Assembly: GCA_032718475.1 (NCBI GenBank)
Contig: JAUCBJ010006646.1
Coordinates: 1-64,000 of the forward strand
Direction: 5' to 3'
Length of the DNA: 64,000 nucleotides
Source of the DNA: Nemertoderma westbladi
Lineage: Eukaryota; Xenacoelomorpha; Nemertodermatida; Nemertodermatidae
Part shown: positions 35,709-45,731 of the stretch, in pieces
Layout of the letters: the number at the start of each line of letters is the position of its first letter
Position numbering within the stretch: position 1 is the first letter of the stretch
Made by a program: the position numbers and the translations under genes
The notes under the pieces: model-generated
The model's database searches: none
The model's input: only the letters and a program-made list of their open reading frames with translations
What the model was told of the DNA's origin: nothing

Positions 35709-38700
35709 ATGAGTGTCTCAGACAAGGAGGCACTAGAGGACAGCTATGAGACGGCGGCTGGACCGCCGACTGACGATAGCGTCAATATAACTGTTGACGA
35801 CAATGCCGACTATGACGACGCAGCGAGTGACGCTGACGTAAGTGAACAGGAGGACGAGACAGTGACTAGTGAGGAAGAACAGCAGCCTCAAGTAATAGTA
35901 TTAGGATCCCCTACCGCTACTGATAGGAAGGACTGTACAGCAGCCCAACCAGAGGTGAGTGATAGGGAGGGTAGTGTAGCAGAAGTGAGAGCCCGGAGCC
36001 CGGTTTCCAGACCTGTGGGTATGGTAAGTGCCGTGGTCCCGACGGCTGTTAGGAGTACCCGTAGTTCCCGAAATAATCCTTCAAGTCCACCGAGTGTAAG
36101 TCAGGTAAGTGATAGAGAGTTTGATATCGCGATAAAGAAGAAACTTCGCGCGCACGCCGGACATATAACTCGGACGACGGACAAGGTAAGGAAGATGTTA
36201 GCTGACTCAGTGAACATCGGGAGGGTAGAGTTAGCAGAGATTAGAAGAGGATATAACTCAGCGTTATTCAAGCAGACGGAGGAGCTTGCAGTCCTAGCGA
36301 AGAAGGCAGTAGAGTCTCAGTCGAGCGACGTGGCGACGAGGATTTACGACAGGGTTTTAGCAGCCTTGTTGGAGCACCGCGAGTTATCGGAGCGATTCCG
36401 ACGAGTTAGGACGGAGAACTGGCTGCTATGGGCATCACAAGTGCAGGCGACTCAAGTTAGTGACGCAGAGTTGAGAGAGTTAGTGGAGCGAGAAGAGATC
36501 CAAGACAAAGAAGAGCGCCGTTATCAAAGGGAAGTTACTAGCTGGCTGATGCAGAATGGAGTGGTGGTACCAGGCCAGGTGCTACCGACGACGGAGAACA
36601 TCCAACAGAGGACGTTGACTCCACCCGACGATGCATCTAGAGACAGCGGCGATTCCCAGGTTAGTCACGCGCGAGGTAAGGTTATATGTGCTAGATCCCT
36701 TGTTTCGCACAACTCGGCGGAGGAGAGAAGACGCCGACTGGACGAACAACAGGCGGAAGTTTTGCGTGCATCGGAAGCACGGAAGGAAGCCGAGCGGGAA
36801 CGGGAGCGCACACGTAAGTTGGACGCAGAGTTACGAGAGTTGGAAGAGATAAGTAAGCGCGAGCGAGCGGAACGCGAGCAAAGGGAACGCGAACTCCAAG
36901 CCGAGCGCGAGCGCGAGGAACTCGAACGCGAACAGAGAGAACGCGAACTCCAACTTGAATGCGAGCGGGAAGCGAAGAAACGCGAACTCCAACTCGAACG
37001 CGAACAGGAAGCGAAGAAACGCGAACTCCAAGCCGAACGCGAACGCAAGAAACTCGATCGTGAACAGAAGGAGCGCGAGCTTCAACTCGAACGCGGACGC
37101 AAGGAACGCGAACTCGAGATCGAAAAAAGAAGACAAGCGTTGTATGAAGAAAGGGCGCGTGTGGAAGAAGAGGGCGCAGCGAGACGAGCGAGGGAAGAAG
37201 AAGAACGTAAACTGGCGCAGTTGGAAAGTGCGAGATTAAATTTAGAGAGCGAAGAACGGACTAGGAAGGCGAACGAAATCGCCGAGAAGGGGATGCGAAT
37301 GCTCGAAGAATGTGGGGCGAGTGTAGAGACTGAGTTGCGAGAACTGTTCGCACTGCAGAAGGCCGAACAGGAAGCGAGAACTCCGACCATACGCGAGTCG
37401 ACGACGACCAGAATTCCTATACCCGGTCCAGCTATTACGAGTACACGGATCGCTAAACCATTCTCTACATATCGCACGCCAGTTGGTATTAGTGCTTCAC
37501 CTATCGCGCAGGATCCACGTCATCGGAACACCGCACCACTATACACCGAACGAGACAATGAAGAATTTAGAGAAGAAACTCCGACGGGACGAGTACTTGG
37601 CAAACCGAACCCGCGGGTTTGGAATACGCGGACGGAGCGCCGACCCAGTTCGACGGAGAACTTCCGGGTTAAACCGGAAGAGGGATCATATGAGAGACAG
37701 CGGATTACTCAGATAGAGCCGACTATACAACAGAACCCTAGCCAGGAATTTATTACAAGGGATGAGTTAAGTGCTAGTTTAGCGCAAGCTATATCGCCGC
37801 ACATCCAACCTATAACGGACATGCTTAGTAACCTACGGTTAAAGGAAGCAGCCCAGGTAAGAAGTAATTCTAATCCCAGCAGGCCTGAGTTAGATAAAGT
37901 CCAGCCTGATCAACGAGTACGCATATCGGAGGAGACTATACCACATAGACCTGTCCCGAATATTCATAATCCCAATTTCGAAAATTCGGCCGAGAAATTT
38001 ATTGAGGAGGCTTGGATCAGGGCCTCGGCGCGCAAACCATCGCGAGCGCTAAGGACTGACACCGAGTCAAGCGATGAAGAGGAAGAAATGAGACGTCAGA
38101 AGTCCCGAAACTATAAGGAAAGAAGGACGGACGCGGAGCAGGTAAGTTGGAACCACCGGGAAAGGACCAGACTTAACAACCCTGCGGAACTAAACCATTT
38201 GTTAACCCGGAACGACGCAACCCTTAGGGACATAGGTAAGTTTGCTGCTAGGCAAGGACTGCCGACGCAACAACCCCAGAAGTTTATGGGCAACCATAAA
38301 CACTGGAGGACTTTCAAAACCTATGTCGACGAGCAGCTAACCAACAGCACCTTTTCTCCCAACGAGAAGTTCAACTATTTGCTTCAGATGCTCCATCGAG
38401 AACCTAGAGCCATTGCTGATAACTTCGTCGGCAATGAAAGAGCATTCGAGTTAGCGATGAAGACGCTTAGTGACATCTACGGGAATAAAACCAAGATGGC
38501 GCAGTCGATAGTAGAAGACTTGGGTAAGGGCGGAAGGATTACAACTCCGTTAGAGCTGTTGAACTTAGCGAACGCTATTTCGAACGCATTGGACATCTTG
38601 AGGACGGTGAATCTACCTCATCATGGTGATCACGCCGAAGTTTTGAAGAGTGTAATAAGACGTTTAAACATGCGTTATCGACAGAAATGGCGCAAATTAG

Positions 38701-38933
38701 AGAATAAGTTAGAGGGTCAAGGTAAGGTGTTGACACTTCAGCATATTCATGACATGATAGCCACAGACGCAGTAGCAGAGATGAAATCAAACTTCTCAGA
38801 GGAGAATATGAGGGAGTCTAAACCTGTTACTGGTAAGTCTATGGTAAGTTTTGACGACGACAGGACCACTGTGACATTTAACTCAGTAGACAGATATAAT
38901 TCGAGTACCCCAGCCTTTAGATCAGACTCGTGA
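35709..38933 (+). CDS. gag: BEL Gag-like protein with long coiled coil
   Basis: 1074 codons from ATG at 35709 to TGA at 38931. The N-terminal 130 residues are acidic and Ser-rich. Residues about 335-540 are an extreme Arg/Glu-rich coiled coil (repeated REREL and QAERERE heptads). Residues about 840-1030 (from TQQPQKFMGNHKHWRTFK through LTLQHIHDMIATDAV) match the DUF1759 Gag region typical of BEL/Pao elements. It should form the retrotransposon particle and bind its RNA. The TGA is in the same frame as pol, and the 17 codons between are open, so a readthrough Gag-Pol is formally possible. Val-Ser pairs are very often encoded GTA-AGT, giving many consensus splice donors. Confidence 0.9.
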   Translation: MSVSDKEALEDSYETAAGPPTDDSVNITVDDNADYDDAASDADVSEQEDETVTSEEEQQPQVIVLGSPTATDRKDCTAAQPEVSDREGSVAEVRARSPVSRPVGMVSAVVPTAVRSTRSSRNNPSSPPSVSQVSDREFDIAIKKKLRAHAGHITRTTDKVRKMLADSVNIGRVELAEIRRGYNSALFKQTEELAVLAKKAVESQSSDVATRIYDRVLAALLEHRELSERFRRVRTENWLLWASQVQATQVSDAELRELVEREEIQDKEERRYQREVTSWLMQNGVVVPGQVLPTTENIQQRTLTPPDDASRDSGDSQVSHARGKVICARSLVSHNSAEERRRRLDEQQAEVLRASEARKEAERERERTRKLDAELRELEEISKRERAEREQRERELQAEREREELEREQRERELQLECEREAKKRELQLEREQEAKKRELQAERERKKLDREQKERELQLERGRKERELEIEKRRQALYEERARVEEEGAARRAREEEERKLAQLESARLNLESEERTRKANEIAEKGMRMLEECGASVETELRELFALQKAEQEARTPTIRESTTTRIPIPGPAITSTRIAKPFSTYRTPVGISASPIAQDPRHRNTAPLYTERDNEEFREETPTGRVLGKPNPRVWNTRTERRPSSTENFRVKPEEGSYERQRITQIEPTIQQNPSQEFITRDELSASLAQAISPHIQPITDMLSNLRLKEAAQVRSNSNPSRPELDKVQPDQRVRISEETIPHRPVPNIHNPNFENSAEKFIEEAWIRASARKPSRALRTDTESSDEEEEMRRQKSRNYKERRTDAEQVSWNHRERTRLNNPAELNHLLTRNDATLRDIGKFAARQGLPTQQPQKFMGNHKHWRTFKTYVDEQLTNSTFSPNEKFNYLLQMLHREPRAIADNFVGNERAFELAMKTLSDIYGNKTKMAQSIVEDLGKGGRITTPLELLNLANAISNALDILRTVNLPHHGDHAEVLKSVIRRLNMRYRQKWRKLENKLEGQGKVLTLQHIHDMIATDAVAEMKSNFSEENMRESKPVTGKSMVSFDDDRTTVTFNSVDRYNSSTPAFRSDS

Positions 38934-41072
38934 GTATGGTCAGGTGAGCGGTTAGATAGACCTAGGTTAAAGCAACAGGAGTTGCCGGATGGATTTGTAG
39001 GTTGCCAATACTGTTTACTAAAGGAGGTAAGATCTGACGATCATAAGTTAGATAGTTGCAGACGGTTCAAAGAATTAAATTCGGAACAGAGAAGAGTTCA
39101 AGTGCGGACGTTGGACACCTGTTGGGCATGTCTTGCGCCAGGCCATGTACGGCGGCAGTGCCCGAACAGCAAGGACGGATGCATGGAATGCGGCAGACTA
39201 CATCACAAGTTGCTACATGCGGATTTCCATACCCCAACGGACCGTTACTTACAGCGAAATCCTCACAGGAAGGGGAGCAAAGAACCCATATCGATAAGGA
39301 GGAATACGTACACTGGCATTCAGGACGACGGTTACCAACCAGGTTCGTCGGACGAGGATGGCGAGTCGATCGCAAGAGAAGTGACCTGCCAAGCTTTCAC
39401 CGCGGATAGTTCATCGACCAGCGCGCGGACGTATTTATCATCGGCCACGTCGGAAATATTTAGCGTGATTCCGGTGAAACTCACTGGCGATAAGGGATCG
39501 AAGCGAATATATGTGATGTTGGACACTGCGTCCACATTATCATATATCGACGAGGAAGTGGTGAGAGCTGTTTCTAGCTTCCAGGACGCTGAGGAGATCC
39601 AAATAGAGTTGAAGTCTATGCACGGGGTAGGTGACCTCAAGGGACACAGGATATCTGTAGAACTAGATTCCCTACTTCCGAGAGACCAACACACTCGACA
39701 AGAACGGAAAGCTTTGCCATTGGACGGATTTAAGTGTCTAGCTATGAAGGGATTCGGCAGGCAGTTAGGTAAGGTGCCACCGATGAGTCCCATAGCACAG
39801 GAGTATTTTGACAAGCTCAGGATACCCAGACACCAGGTAGGTTATAGGAATGTTTCTATGTTGATTGGTGCAGAACAGCTGATCGCACACCAAATATGGG
39901 AAACGAGACCAGCTGAGCCGCATGTCAATGGACCACATGCCCATAGGACTATATTAGGTTGGTATACAAGAGTACCCATGTCTTATGAGTTTACAGGTGG
40001 CGACAAGCCAATAAACAGATACGACGAATTACAGCCTATAACTCAACCACCGTTAGTAGAACCACCAGACATAGACGAGTTTAGGAGAACCTGTATTGAC
40101 CACTATAGTGACTTTAGCGAGTCGGACGAGGAGTTGATTCCCGATAATGTTAGGTTGTCGGAACCACTTCATAACGACCGGACAGATAGTGAACCCGAGG
40201 ACTACTGTTATCAGACCCGTGGGTCTGGTTCAGCGGCCCACGCTACCTATTTGACTAACGTTTTGACTTATACAGACATAGTGGAGGGTCAAGTGGCTAA
40301 ATATCGAGACCTAGACATTTTCCAATACCGCGAGGAGGAATTACAGAAGGAATTGATACGCCAGGACCTCGAGACAGGAGCCAGAACCGTCGAATGGCTG
40401 GATAGGGATGCAATGGAACCCGGTGGATATGACCTAGCCATGTCTACTGATGAGAAACGGTCGCTGGAGATGATGGAAGATACCATACGTCTACTACCGA
40501 CTGGACATTTTGAAGTTGGAATGTTGTGGCGTCGACAACCACCTAAGTTGGAGAACAACTACAGCTTAGCCTTGAAAAGATTGAACGGAGTAAGGGCTCG
40601 GTTGTTGAAGAATCCGGACATTAGGGAGAAGTACTGTGCCCAGATCAACAACTATTTCGCCAAGGGATTTGCTGGGAAGGTAGAGGACCCTGACTTAGTG
40701 ACAGACCAGACTTATTACCTTCCACACCACTATGTGACTCACCCTGACAAACCAGACAAAGTCCGAGTAGTCAACGACTGCGCAGCAGTCTATAGAGGTA
40801 TGTCCCTGAATTCAGAGTTGATGGATGGACCCAACCTGAATAACTATTTGATTGGAATACTGTTGCGTTTTAGACAGCGGCGATTCGCATTTACTTGTGA
40901 CATCGAGGCGATGTTCCACCAGGTAAGAGCCTGTAAGGCAGACCAGGATAGCCTTCGATTTCTCTGGTTTGAGAATGAAGACTTATCCGGCCCAGTGGTT
41001 ACATACCAGATGTACGTTAGGATATGGCACGCTGTTTGTTCTAAAGAAAACGGCAACAGCCCAGATTGGTAA
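38934..41072 (+). CDS. pol: BEL Pol, first part: zinc finger, protease, RT start
   Basis: Open in the gag frame directly after the TGA. It has no convincing ATG of its own near the zinc finger; the first usable codons follow a TTG at 38982. From there, residues about 8-78 form the Cys/His cluster CQYCLLKE...CWACLAPGHVRRQC...CMECGRLHH. The protease (DUF1758 type) has VMLDTASTLSYID near residue 180. RT begins near residue 570 with KVRVVNDCAAVYRG and FTCDIEAMFHQV (first catalytic Asp) and reaches VTYQMYV. The frame is then lost after HAVCS at about 41040-41050 and closes at 41072, so the remaining RT is in the +1 frame. Confidence 0.9.
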   Translation, partial: VWSGERLDRPRLKQQELPDGFVGCQYCLLKEVRSDDHKLDSCRRFKELNSEQRRVQVRTLDTCWACLAPGHVRRQCPNSKDGCMECGRLHHKLLHADFHTPTDRYLQRNPHRKGSKEPISIRRNTYTGIQDDGYQPGSSDEDGESIAREVTCQAFTADSSSTSARTYLSSATSEIFSVIPVKLTGDKGSKRIYVMLDTASTLSYIDEEVVRAVSSFQDAEEIQIELKSMHGVGDLKGHRISVELDSLLPRDQHTRQERKALPLDGFKCLAMKGFGRQLGKVPPMSPIAQEYFDKLRIPRHQVGYRNVSMLIGAEQLIAHQIWETRPAEPHVNGPHAHRTILGWYTRVPMSYEFTGGDKPINRYDELQPITQPPLVEPPDIDEFRRTCIDHYSDFSESDEELIPDNVRLSEPLHNDRTDSEPEDYCYQTRGSGSAAHATYLTNVLTYTDIVEGQVAKYRDLDIFQYREEELQKELIRQDLETGARTVEWLDRDAMEPGGYDLAMSTDEKRSLEMMEDTIRLLPTGHFEVGMLWRRQPPKLENNYSLALKRLNGVRARLLKNPDIREKYCAQINNYFAKGFAGKVEDPDLVTDQTYYLPHHYVTHPDKPDKVRVVNDCAAVYRGMSLNSELMDGPNLNNYLIGILLRFRQRRFAFTCDIEAMFHQVRACKADQDSLRFLWFENEDLSGPVVTYQMYVRIWHAVCSKENGNSPDW

Positions 41073-44000
41073 GTACCCAGTAGAAGTAATCGAGTCTATA
41101 TTGAGAAACTTCTATATGGACGACGGATTGGTGTCCAAGGACACGGCGGAACAAGCCATAGAAGTGGCTCACGGCCTGCAGGAGTGCTTGGCTACAGGGG
41201 GTTTTCCTCTGACCAAGTTCACTACGAATTCGGAGGCCCTATTAGAGTCGTTCCCGGTGAAAGATCGCGGGAGCGGTGACATAGAATTGGGGGTAGAACC
41301 AATCCCCATGGCGCGAGTACTGGGACTCGCTTGGAACCCGAACTCAGACAAGTTCCAGGTAAGAGTTAGATTTGAGCCCAGTAGCCCAGACAAAGTTTTG
41401 ACAAAAAGGATTTGCTTATCGACATTAAGTAGACTATTTGACCCGATGAACTTTATCAGTCCGGTTATATTACAGGCACGAGCGTGCATGAGGAAAATTT
41501 GGTTGTCCGGCGTAGAGTGGGACGAACCAATATCTCCTATACATGCAAAGCAGTGGAGGGAGTGGGAAGCCGAGTTGCATCTATTGAAAAATATAGATGT
41601 ACCCCGTTCCTACTTTCCGAATCAGCTGGTATTTCCAGCTGATTTAGAACTGCATCTATTTAGTGATGCAAGTGACACCGGCTTTGGTATGGTAGCGTAC
41701 CTTCGCCGAGAGGTAAGTCAGGACAAATTTGAGACGGCCTTTGTGACTTCTAGATCAAAGACAATGCCGGTCAAATACATGACTGTCCCTCGTACAGAGT
41801 TACAGGCGGCTGTAGTTTCAGTCGAGGTAAGTAAGCAGATAACTGAGGAGTTAGACACGACATTGACCTTATTCTATTGGACGGACGCATCCTTGGTGTT
41901 AGTACACATTGCGGCCGACAATATTGCACTAAAGACATTTGTGGCCAACAGACGCGCTCAGATCGTTGACTTTTCAACGAAGGAACAATGGAGACATTGT
42001 CCGGGAGTGTTGAACCCGGCCGACATAACTTCGAGAGGTGCAATGCCGGCGGAATTCTGTCAGGAAGAGTCGCAGGAGTTTTGGTTGCATGGACCTGATT
42101 TTCTAACGAGGACACAGGAACATTGGCCAGAGCGACTAAAGATTGTGACCAATCCGATGCCTGAAGATGCAGAAGTCAAAGTGGAGAAAGTCTCTAAGTC
42201 AAAGTCTAAAGCCAAACTTAAGTCATTGGAGCGGCCTGAAGAGTCATTGGAGCGGCCTGAAGAGTCATTGGAGCGGCCCGGAGACCTGTCAGACCAACAG
42301 ACTTACGTGACTACTAGGTCCGGAAGGGTAAGTTACGACATAAAACCACCCTTACAGACTAGACGACAGTCACAGTTGGTAAGTGACGGACAGAAAATGA
42401 CCGACACAATGGAGCCTTTGGTTTCCAAACCTGCGGGTTTGGATTCGAAACTTCCATTAGTTAGCGGACAACCGTCGCTGGCATTAGAGTCATGCAGTAT
42501 TTATGACAAATTACTAAATTCGTCTGCCTCTTGGCTGACAATTTGTAAAAGAACTGCGTGGTTAAGCCGATACATTTTGTACCTTTGTTTAAAACATTCG
42601 GAACATTTGAGAGAACCATTGAGCACTAATAGTGAGCGAATTCGGAAATTGAAACAACCTCTGACAGAGGATGAGATTGATCAAGCGGAATTAAAGCATT
42701 TGAAGCATTATCAAATGTGTGCCTTCCCAAAAGAATTCCATCTATTATCGGCTCAACGACCAGTTCTCTATAAACCCCTTAGAAAATGGAGTCCATTAAT
42801 CCATAAGGGTTTGATTTGTCATAGATCGAGAATCCAGACTGTCGACATAAACTCACAGTTTCGGTTCCCAGTGATAATCCCTAGTCACCCAATAGAATTG
42901 CAAAGAGCGATTCTATGGGATATACACAAGAGGTTGCATCACGCGGGAAAGTTACACTGTTTGTCGGCAGCGAGACAGCGATTCATTCTATTGCAGCCAA
43001 GCAGGGCAGTCGGCACTATGTATGACGCCTGTCTGGTTTGCAAGAGGGTGAACGCCAGAGTATTGGAACAGGAGATGGCTAAACTCCCGGAAGCGAGAGT
43101 GCAGGCATATGATCCACCCTTTACGAAAACAGGGGTGGATTGTTTTGGTCCGATTGAGGCAAAGAATGGACGGCTGACCCACAAACGATGGGGTCTGCTA
43201 CTGACATGCATGGCTAGTAGAGCCATACATATTGAGCGTGTGGCAGACATGTCGACCAAATCTCTGCTCCTGGCCTTAAAGAGATTTATGGCCAGGAGAG
43301 GACTAGTAAAGGCGTTCTATTCCGATAAGGGTACAAACTTTGTCGGGGGGAATAGCGAGTTGAACGCGGCTCATAAAGCGGCACAGAATAAGGAAATTTC
43401 TGCAGCACTTTTGCCGCAAAGAGTAGAATGGAGATTTAATACTCCAGAAAGTCCTTGGAGAGGAGGACGTTGGGAGCGTTTAGTACGCTCTGTAAAGCAG
43501 GCTATTGCCAAGACGTTGCCTGTAAACAAACAACTTACCGACGACGAACTGGTCACAGCTTTCATTGAAATCGAGCATACCCTAAACTCGAGGCCGATAG
43601 CTATGTTGCCAGACGGTGTTGCATTAACGCCGAATCATTTGCTAATGCAGAGTCCAGCATTTCTTGTGCCGGCATCAGAACCCATTAGTGCCGACCTATA
43701 TAGTCGTAAAAGCTGGAAAGTAACACAATTTGTGGCGTACACATTCTGGGAATATTGGCGGGAATATTATCTTCCCACCATATCCACCAGAACAAAGTGG
43801 TACAAAACGGTTCGGAGTCTCCAAAAGGGAGATTACGTACTGATAACCGAACCGATTGTCAAGAGAAAATACTGGGAGACAGGAGTGATCTTGCACTTAC
43901 ACCCAGACGTGCAAAACATAGTGCGCACAGTCACTGTGAAAATTAGGTGCAAGTGTCCGCACCCAAAGAAGTGTAAAACTAATGGTTTACACACCTTGGA

Positions 44001-44088
44001 CCGACCGGTCCAAGATATCGTGTTATTAGAGGAGACACGTATCGAGACGGGAGATTATAATTTGTCTCCTGCCTCAAAACAGAATTAG
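41041..44088 (+). CDS. pol: BEL Pol, second part: RT catalytic site, RNase H, integrase
   Basis: Continues pol in the +1 frame (open from 40969). LRNFYMDDG at about 41110 is the RT YxDD site. RNase H is shown by HLFSDASDTGFGM, PRTELQAAVVSVEVS and FYWTDASLVLVHI (41650-41910). A linker follows with three SLERPEE repeats (42220-42290). The integrase has the H/C zinc motif (RLHHAG ... CLVCKR), then D,D,E: GVDCFGPI, FYSDKGTNFVGG and SPWRGGRWERLVRSVKQA. The C-terminal SWKVTQFVAYTFWEYWREYY block is the DUF5641-type tail of BEL integrases. All catalytic residues that I can see are kept. Only the frame change near 41045 separates it from the first part, which may be a one-base mutation or a +1 recoding site. 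Confidence 0.92.
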   Translation, partial: LKKTATAQIGKYPVEVIESILRNFYMDDGLVSKDTAEQAIEVAHGLQECLATGGFPLTKFTTNSEALLESFPVKDRGSGDIELGVEPIPMARVLGLAWNPNSDKFQVRVRFEPSSPDKVLTKRICLSTLSRLFDPMNFISPVILQARACMRKIWLSGVEWDEPISPIHAKQWREWEAELHLLKNIDVPRSYFPNQLVFPADLELHLFSDASDTGFGMVAYLRREVSQDKFETAFVTSRSKTMPVKYMTVPRTELQAAVVSVEVSKQITEELDTTLTLFYWTDASLVLVHIAADNIALKTFVANRRAQIVDFSTKEQWRHCPGVLNPADITSRGAMPAEFCQEESQEFWLHGPDFLTRTQEHWPERLKIVTNPMPEDAEVKVEKVSKSKSKAKLKSLERPEESLERPEESLERPGDLSDQQTYVTTRSGRVSYDIKPPLQTRRQSQLVSDGQKMTDTMEPLVSKPAGLDSKLPLVSGQPSLALESCSIYDKLLNSSASWLTICKRTAWLSRYILYLCLKHSEHLREPLSTNSERIRKLKQPLTEDEIDQAELKHLKHYQMCAFPKEFHLLSAQRPVLYKPLRKWSPLIHKGLICHRSRIQTVDINSQFRFPVIIPSHPIELQRAILWDIHKRLHHAGKLHCLSAARQRFILLQPSRAVGTMYDACLVCKRVNARVLEQEMAKLPEARVQAYDPPFTKTGVDCFGPIEAKNGRLTHKRWGLLLTCMASRAIHIERVADMSTKSLLLALKRFMARRGLVKAFYSDKGTNFVGGNSELNAAHKAAQNKEISAALLPQRVEWRFNTPESPWRGGRWERLVRSVKQAIAKTLPVNKQLTDDELVTAFIEIEHTLNSRPIAMLPDGVALTPNHLLMQSPAFLVPASEPISADLYSRKSWKVTQFVAYTFWEYWREYYLPTISTRTKWYKTVRSLQKGDYVLITEPIVKRKYWETGVILHLHPDVQNIVRTVTVKIRCKCPHPKKCKTNGLHTLDRPVQDIVLLEETRIETGDYNLSPASKQN
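42220..42290 (+). repeat. 21-bp coding repeat (SLERPEE x3)
   Basis: Three head-to-tail copies of tcattggagcggcctgaaga within pol, in the linker between RNase H and integrase. The last copy is slightly changed (RPGD). Confidence 0.85.
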
Positions 44089-44849
44089 TGTTGGACGCAA
44101 CTCACTTCGTATGCATTCCTCGTATGCAAATACAAGGAAATGCATAGGAGCGGGGTTGTGGTGATTTGCGTTGAGTTTTGTCTAGTGGGTATCAAAACAA
44201 AATTTTATTTTCAAAAATTTTGGAAAAATTAAAATTTTAAAAAATTAGAAAAGTGAACCCAAGACAATTCCAGACGCTGTGTATAGACGCGTTTTAGAAT
44301 TCGTCTATAGATATACAGTAATTTGAAAAGTCGTGAAGCCTGGAAAATAGCATTTAGAAACCATGGTGACGGCTATATTAAGTAGGAGTGTAAATTGAGT
44401 TTAGCAACTTCCACAGATTGGTGCCAACAGTGCAACTAAGGTGCTAAAGGTTAGTAGCACCAGAGGCGTACATGGACCCCACTCAGTAGTTTGCAGGATG
44501 TGTGATGTTCGATTATCAAACCTGTGGGTTTGGTATAGTCGAGTATTGTGGCTATAGTCCTTTCTAACTACTGTAGTTTAGTACGAGTAATGGGAGTAGT
44601 TTGGGCATCAAAAAGTGAGTTGGTCACGGCCAGTTTATCTCCAAAGTTTTTGCGCTATGCATGGGAATAGGTTAGAGGATAGTTAGTTAGGAAGAGACGG
44701 GATCTAGAGAGTCGAACCTGAACTGCTGGAAGGCGGGGGGGGTTCGGGAGGTCTGTCTTTCGGCGACATCTAACTGATTTACCCACAGTGTAATTGGTTA
44801 CGTAACGGCACTTATTGGGATATATATATATGTATATACGCGAGGCATA
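44089..44849 (+). other. Spacer between pol and the third coding region
   Basis: Non-coding. It contains a hairpin of the dispersed palindrome family at 44509-44542. A strong splice acceptor ends at 44788: a branch-like ctaactgat and pyrimidines, then acccacag. A tatatatatatgtatatacg string lies just before the ATG at 44850. Together these suggest that the third ORF is expressed from a spliced or internally started RNA. Confidence 0.6.
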
Positions 44850-45731
44850 ATGGAGAAGGATATTAGAGCGCAACCGCGCAGAGGATTTACTGCCAGAGAG
44901 GAGGCGGAGCTACCATTCGCGCGACCAGGATGTAAAGACTCTAACGTTTACTACCATGGGCGGTCCGTGATGGAGCTAAACGGAAAATATAAACCGACTT
45001 ATGATAAGGAATTACGGAGGGAAAGAATGAGAGCGTTGGGGGACCGGATGGAAGTTTTGCGGAGAGAGTATCGCACGCGGTATCCCTACGACTTCGCTTT
45101 GGACGTATGTGACATTAGTGCAGACCCGGATGAGGAGATCGCACGACTGTACCATATGAATATGTATTTACGACACGAAGAACCTCTACCTGCAATCCGA
45201 GATCAGTTCGACGGAATGCATCTGTACCGGAGGACTCGAGGCGAAGATCAGGAGACGCCGAAAGTCTTCAGCGTGTATAAGCTGTTCTACAAGTGTGGTG
45301 AATGCATGAATAAGCAAGACGTGGCGATTCCCGACCGACTAGATGAGCAACATCCAGAACCGATATTAACGCGATGTCCAGCTCACCAGTTCCTTAGATA
45401 CAACGAGGGAGGTTACCCGATGAGCAACCCGATGATCAGTATCGACTTCAGCGGAAAGCGACCTCCGAGACCCATTACGCCGACCGTTACGACATTAGAT
45501 CCGTATACGGAGATTAAACCCTGTTCGACACCCAGTTTGATAGAGACGGCAGCGGCCATTTCGCTGTACCGAGCCTATAAGGATCTAGAGGTGCGGCGCG
45601 AAGCGGCACGGGACTCGGGTACCAAACCCGCGGGTTTGGAGCTCTCGAGTCCCTGGACTGCGTTTACTTCACCTCACCGAGCGAGAAGCCTCACGCCTGA
45701 GCATCAGGACGACATAGACGCGTTGCGGTAG
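44850..45731 (+). CDS. BEL ORF3, N-terminal part (unknown family)
   Basis: 293 codons from ATG at 44850 to TAG at 45729. Charged and soluble in appearance, with no signal peptide or membrane segment, so it does not look like an envelope protein. It contains a possible zinc site, YKCGECMNKQ ... RCPAHQF (residues about 148-175), and Pro/Thr-rich sequence after residue 205. The frame continues open beyond the TAG into the next segment, so this is probably the N-terminal part of one long protein. I recognise no family. It carries the palindrome CCAAACCCGCGGGTTTGG at 45622. Confidence 0.75.
   Translation: MEKDIRAQPRRGFTAREEAELPFARPGCKDSNVYYHGRSVMELNGKYKPTYDKELRRERMRALGDRMEVLRREYRTRYPYDFALDVCDISADPDEEIARLYHMNMYLRHEEPLPAIRDQFDGMHLYRRTRGEDQETPKVFSVYKLFYKCGECMNKQDVAIPDRLDEQHPEPILTRCPAHQFLRYNEGGYPMSNPMISIDFSGKRPPRPITPTVTTLDPYTEIKPCSTPSLIETAAAISLYRAYKDLEVRREAARDSGTKPAGLELSSPWTAFTSPHRARSLTPEHQDDIDALR

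Noticed and set aside
36665-37136. Ser/Arg- and Phe/Leu-rich minus-strand frames opposite gag
   Set aside because: Shadows of the Arg/Glu-rich coiled-coil coding sequence.
44001-44020. Palindrome cttggaccgaccggtccaag near the end of pol
   Set aside because: Different sequence from the dispersed hairpin family and found once; kept out of that family.
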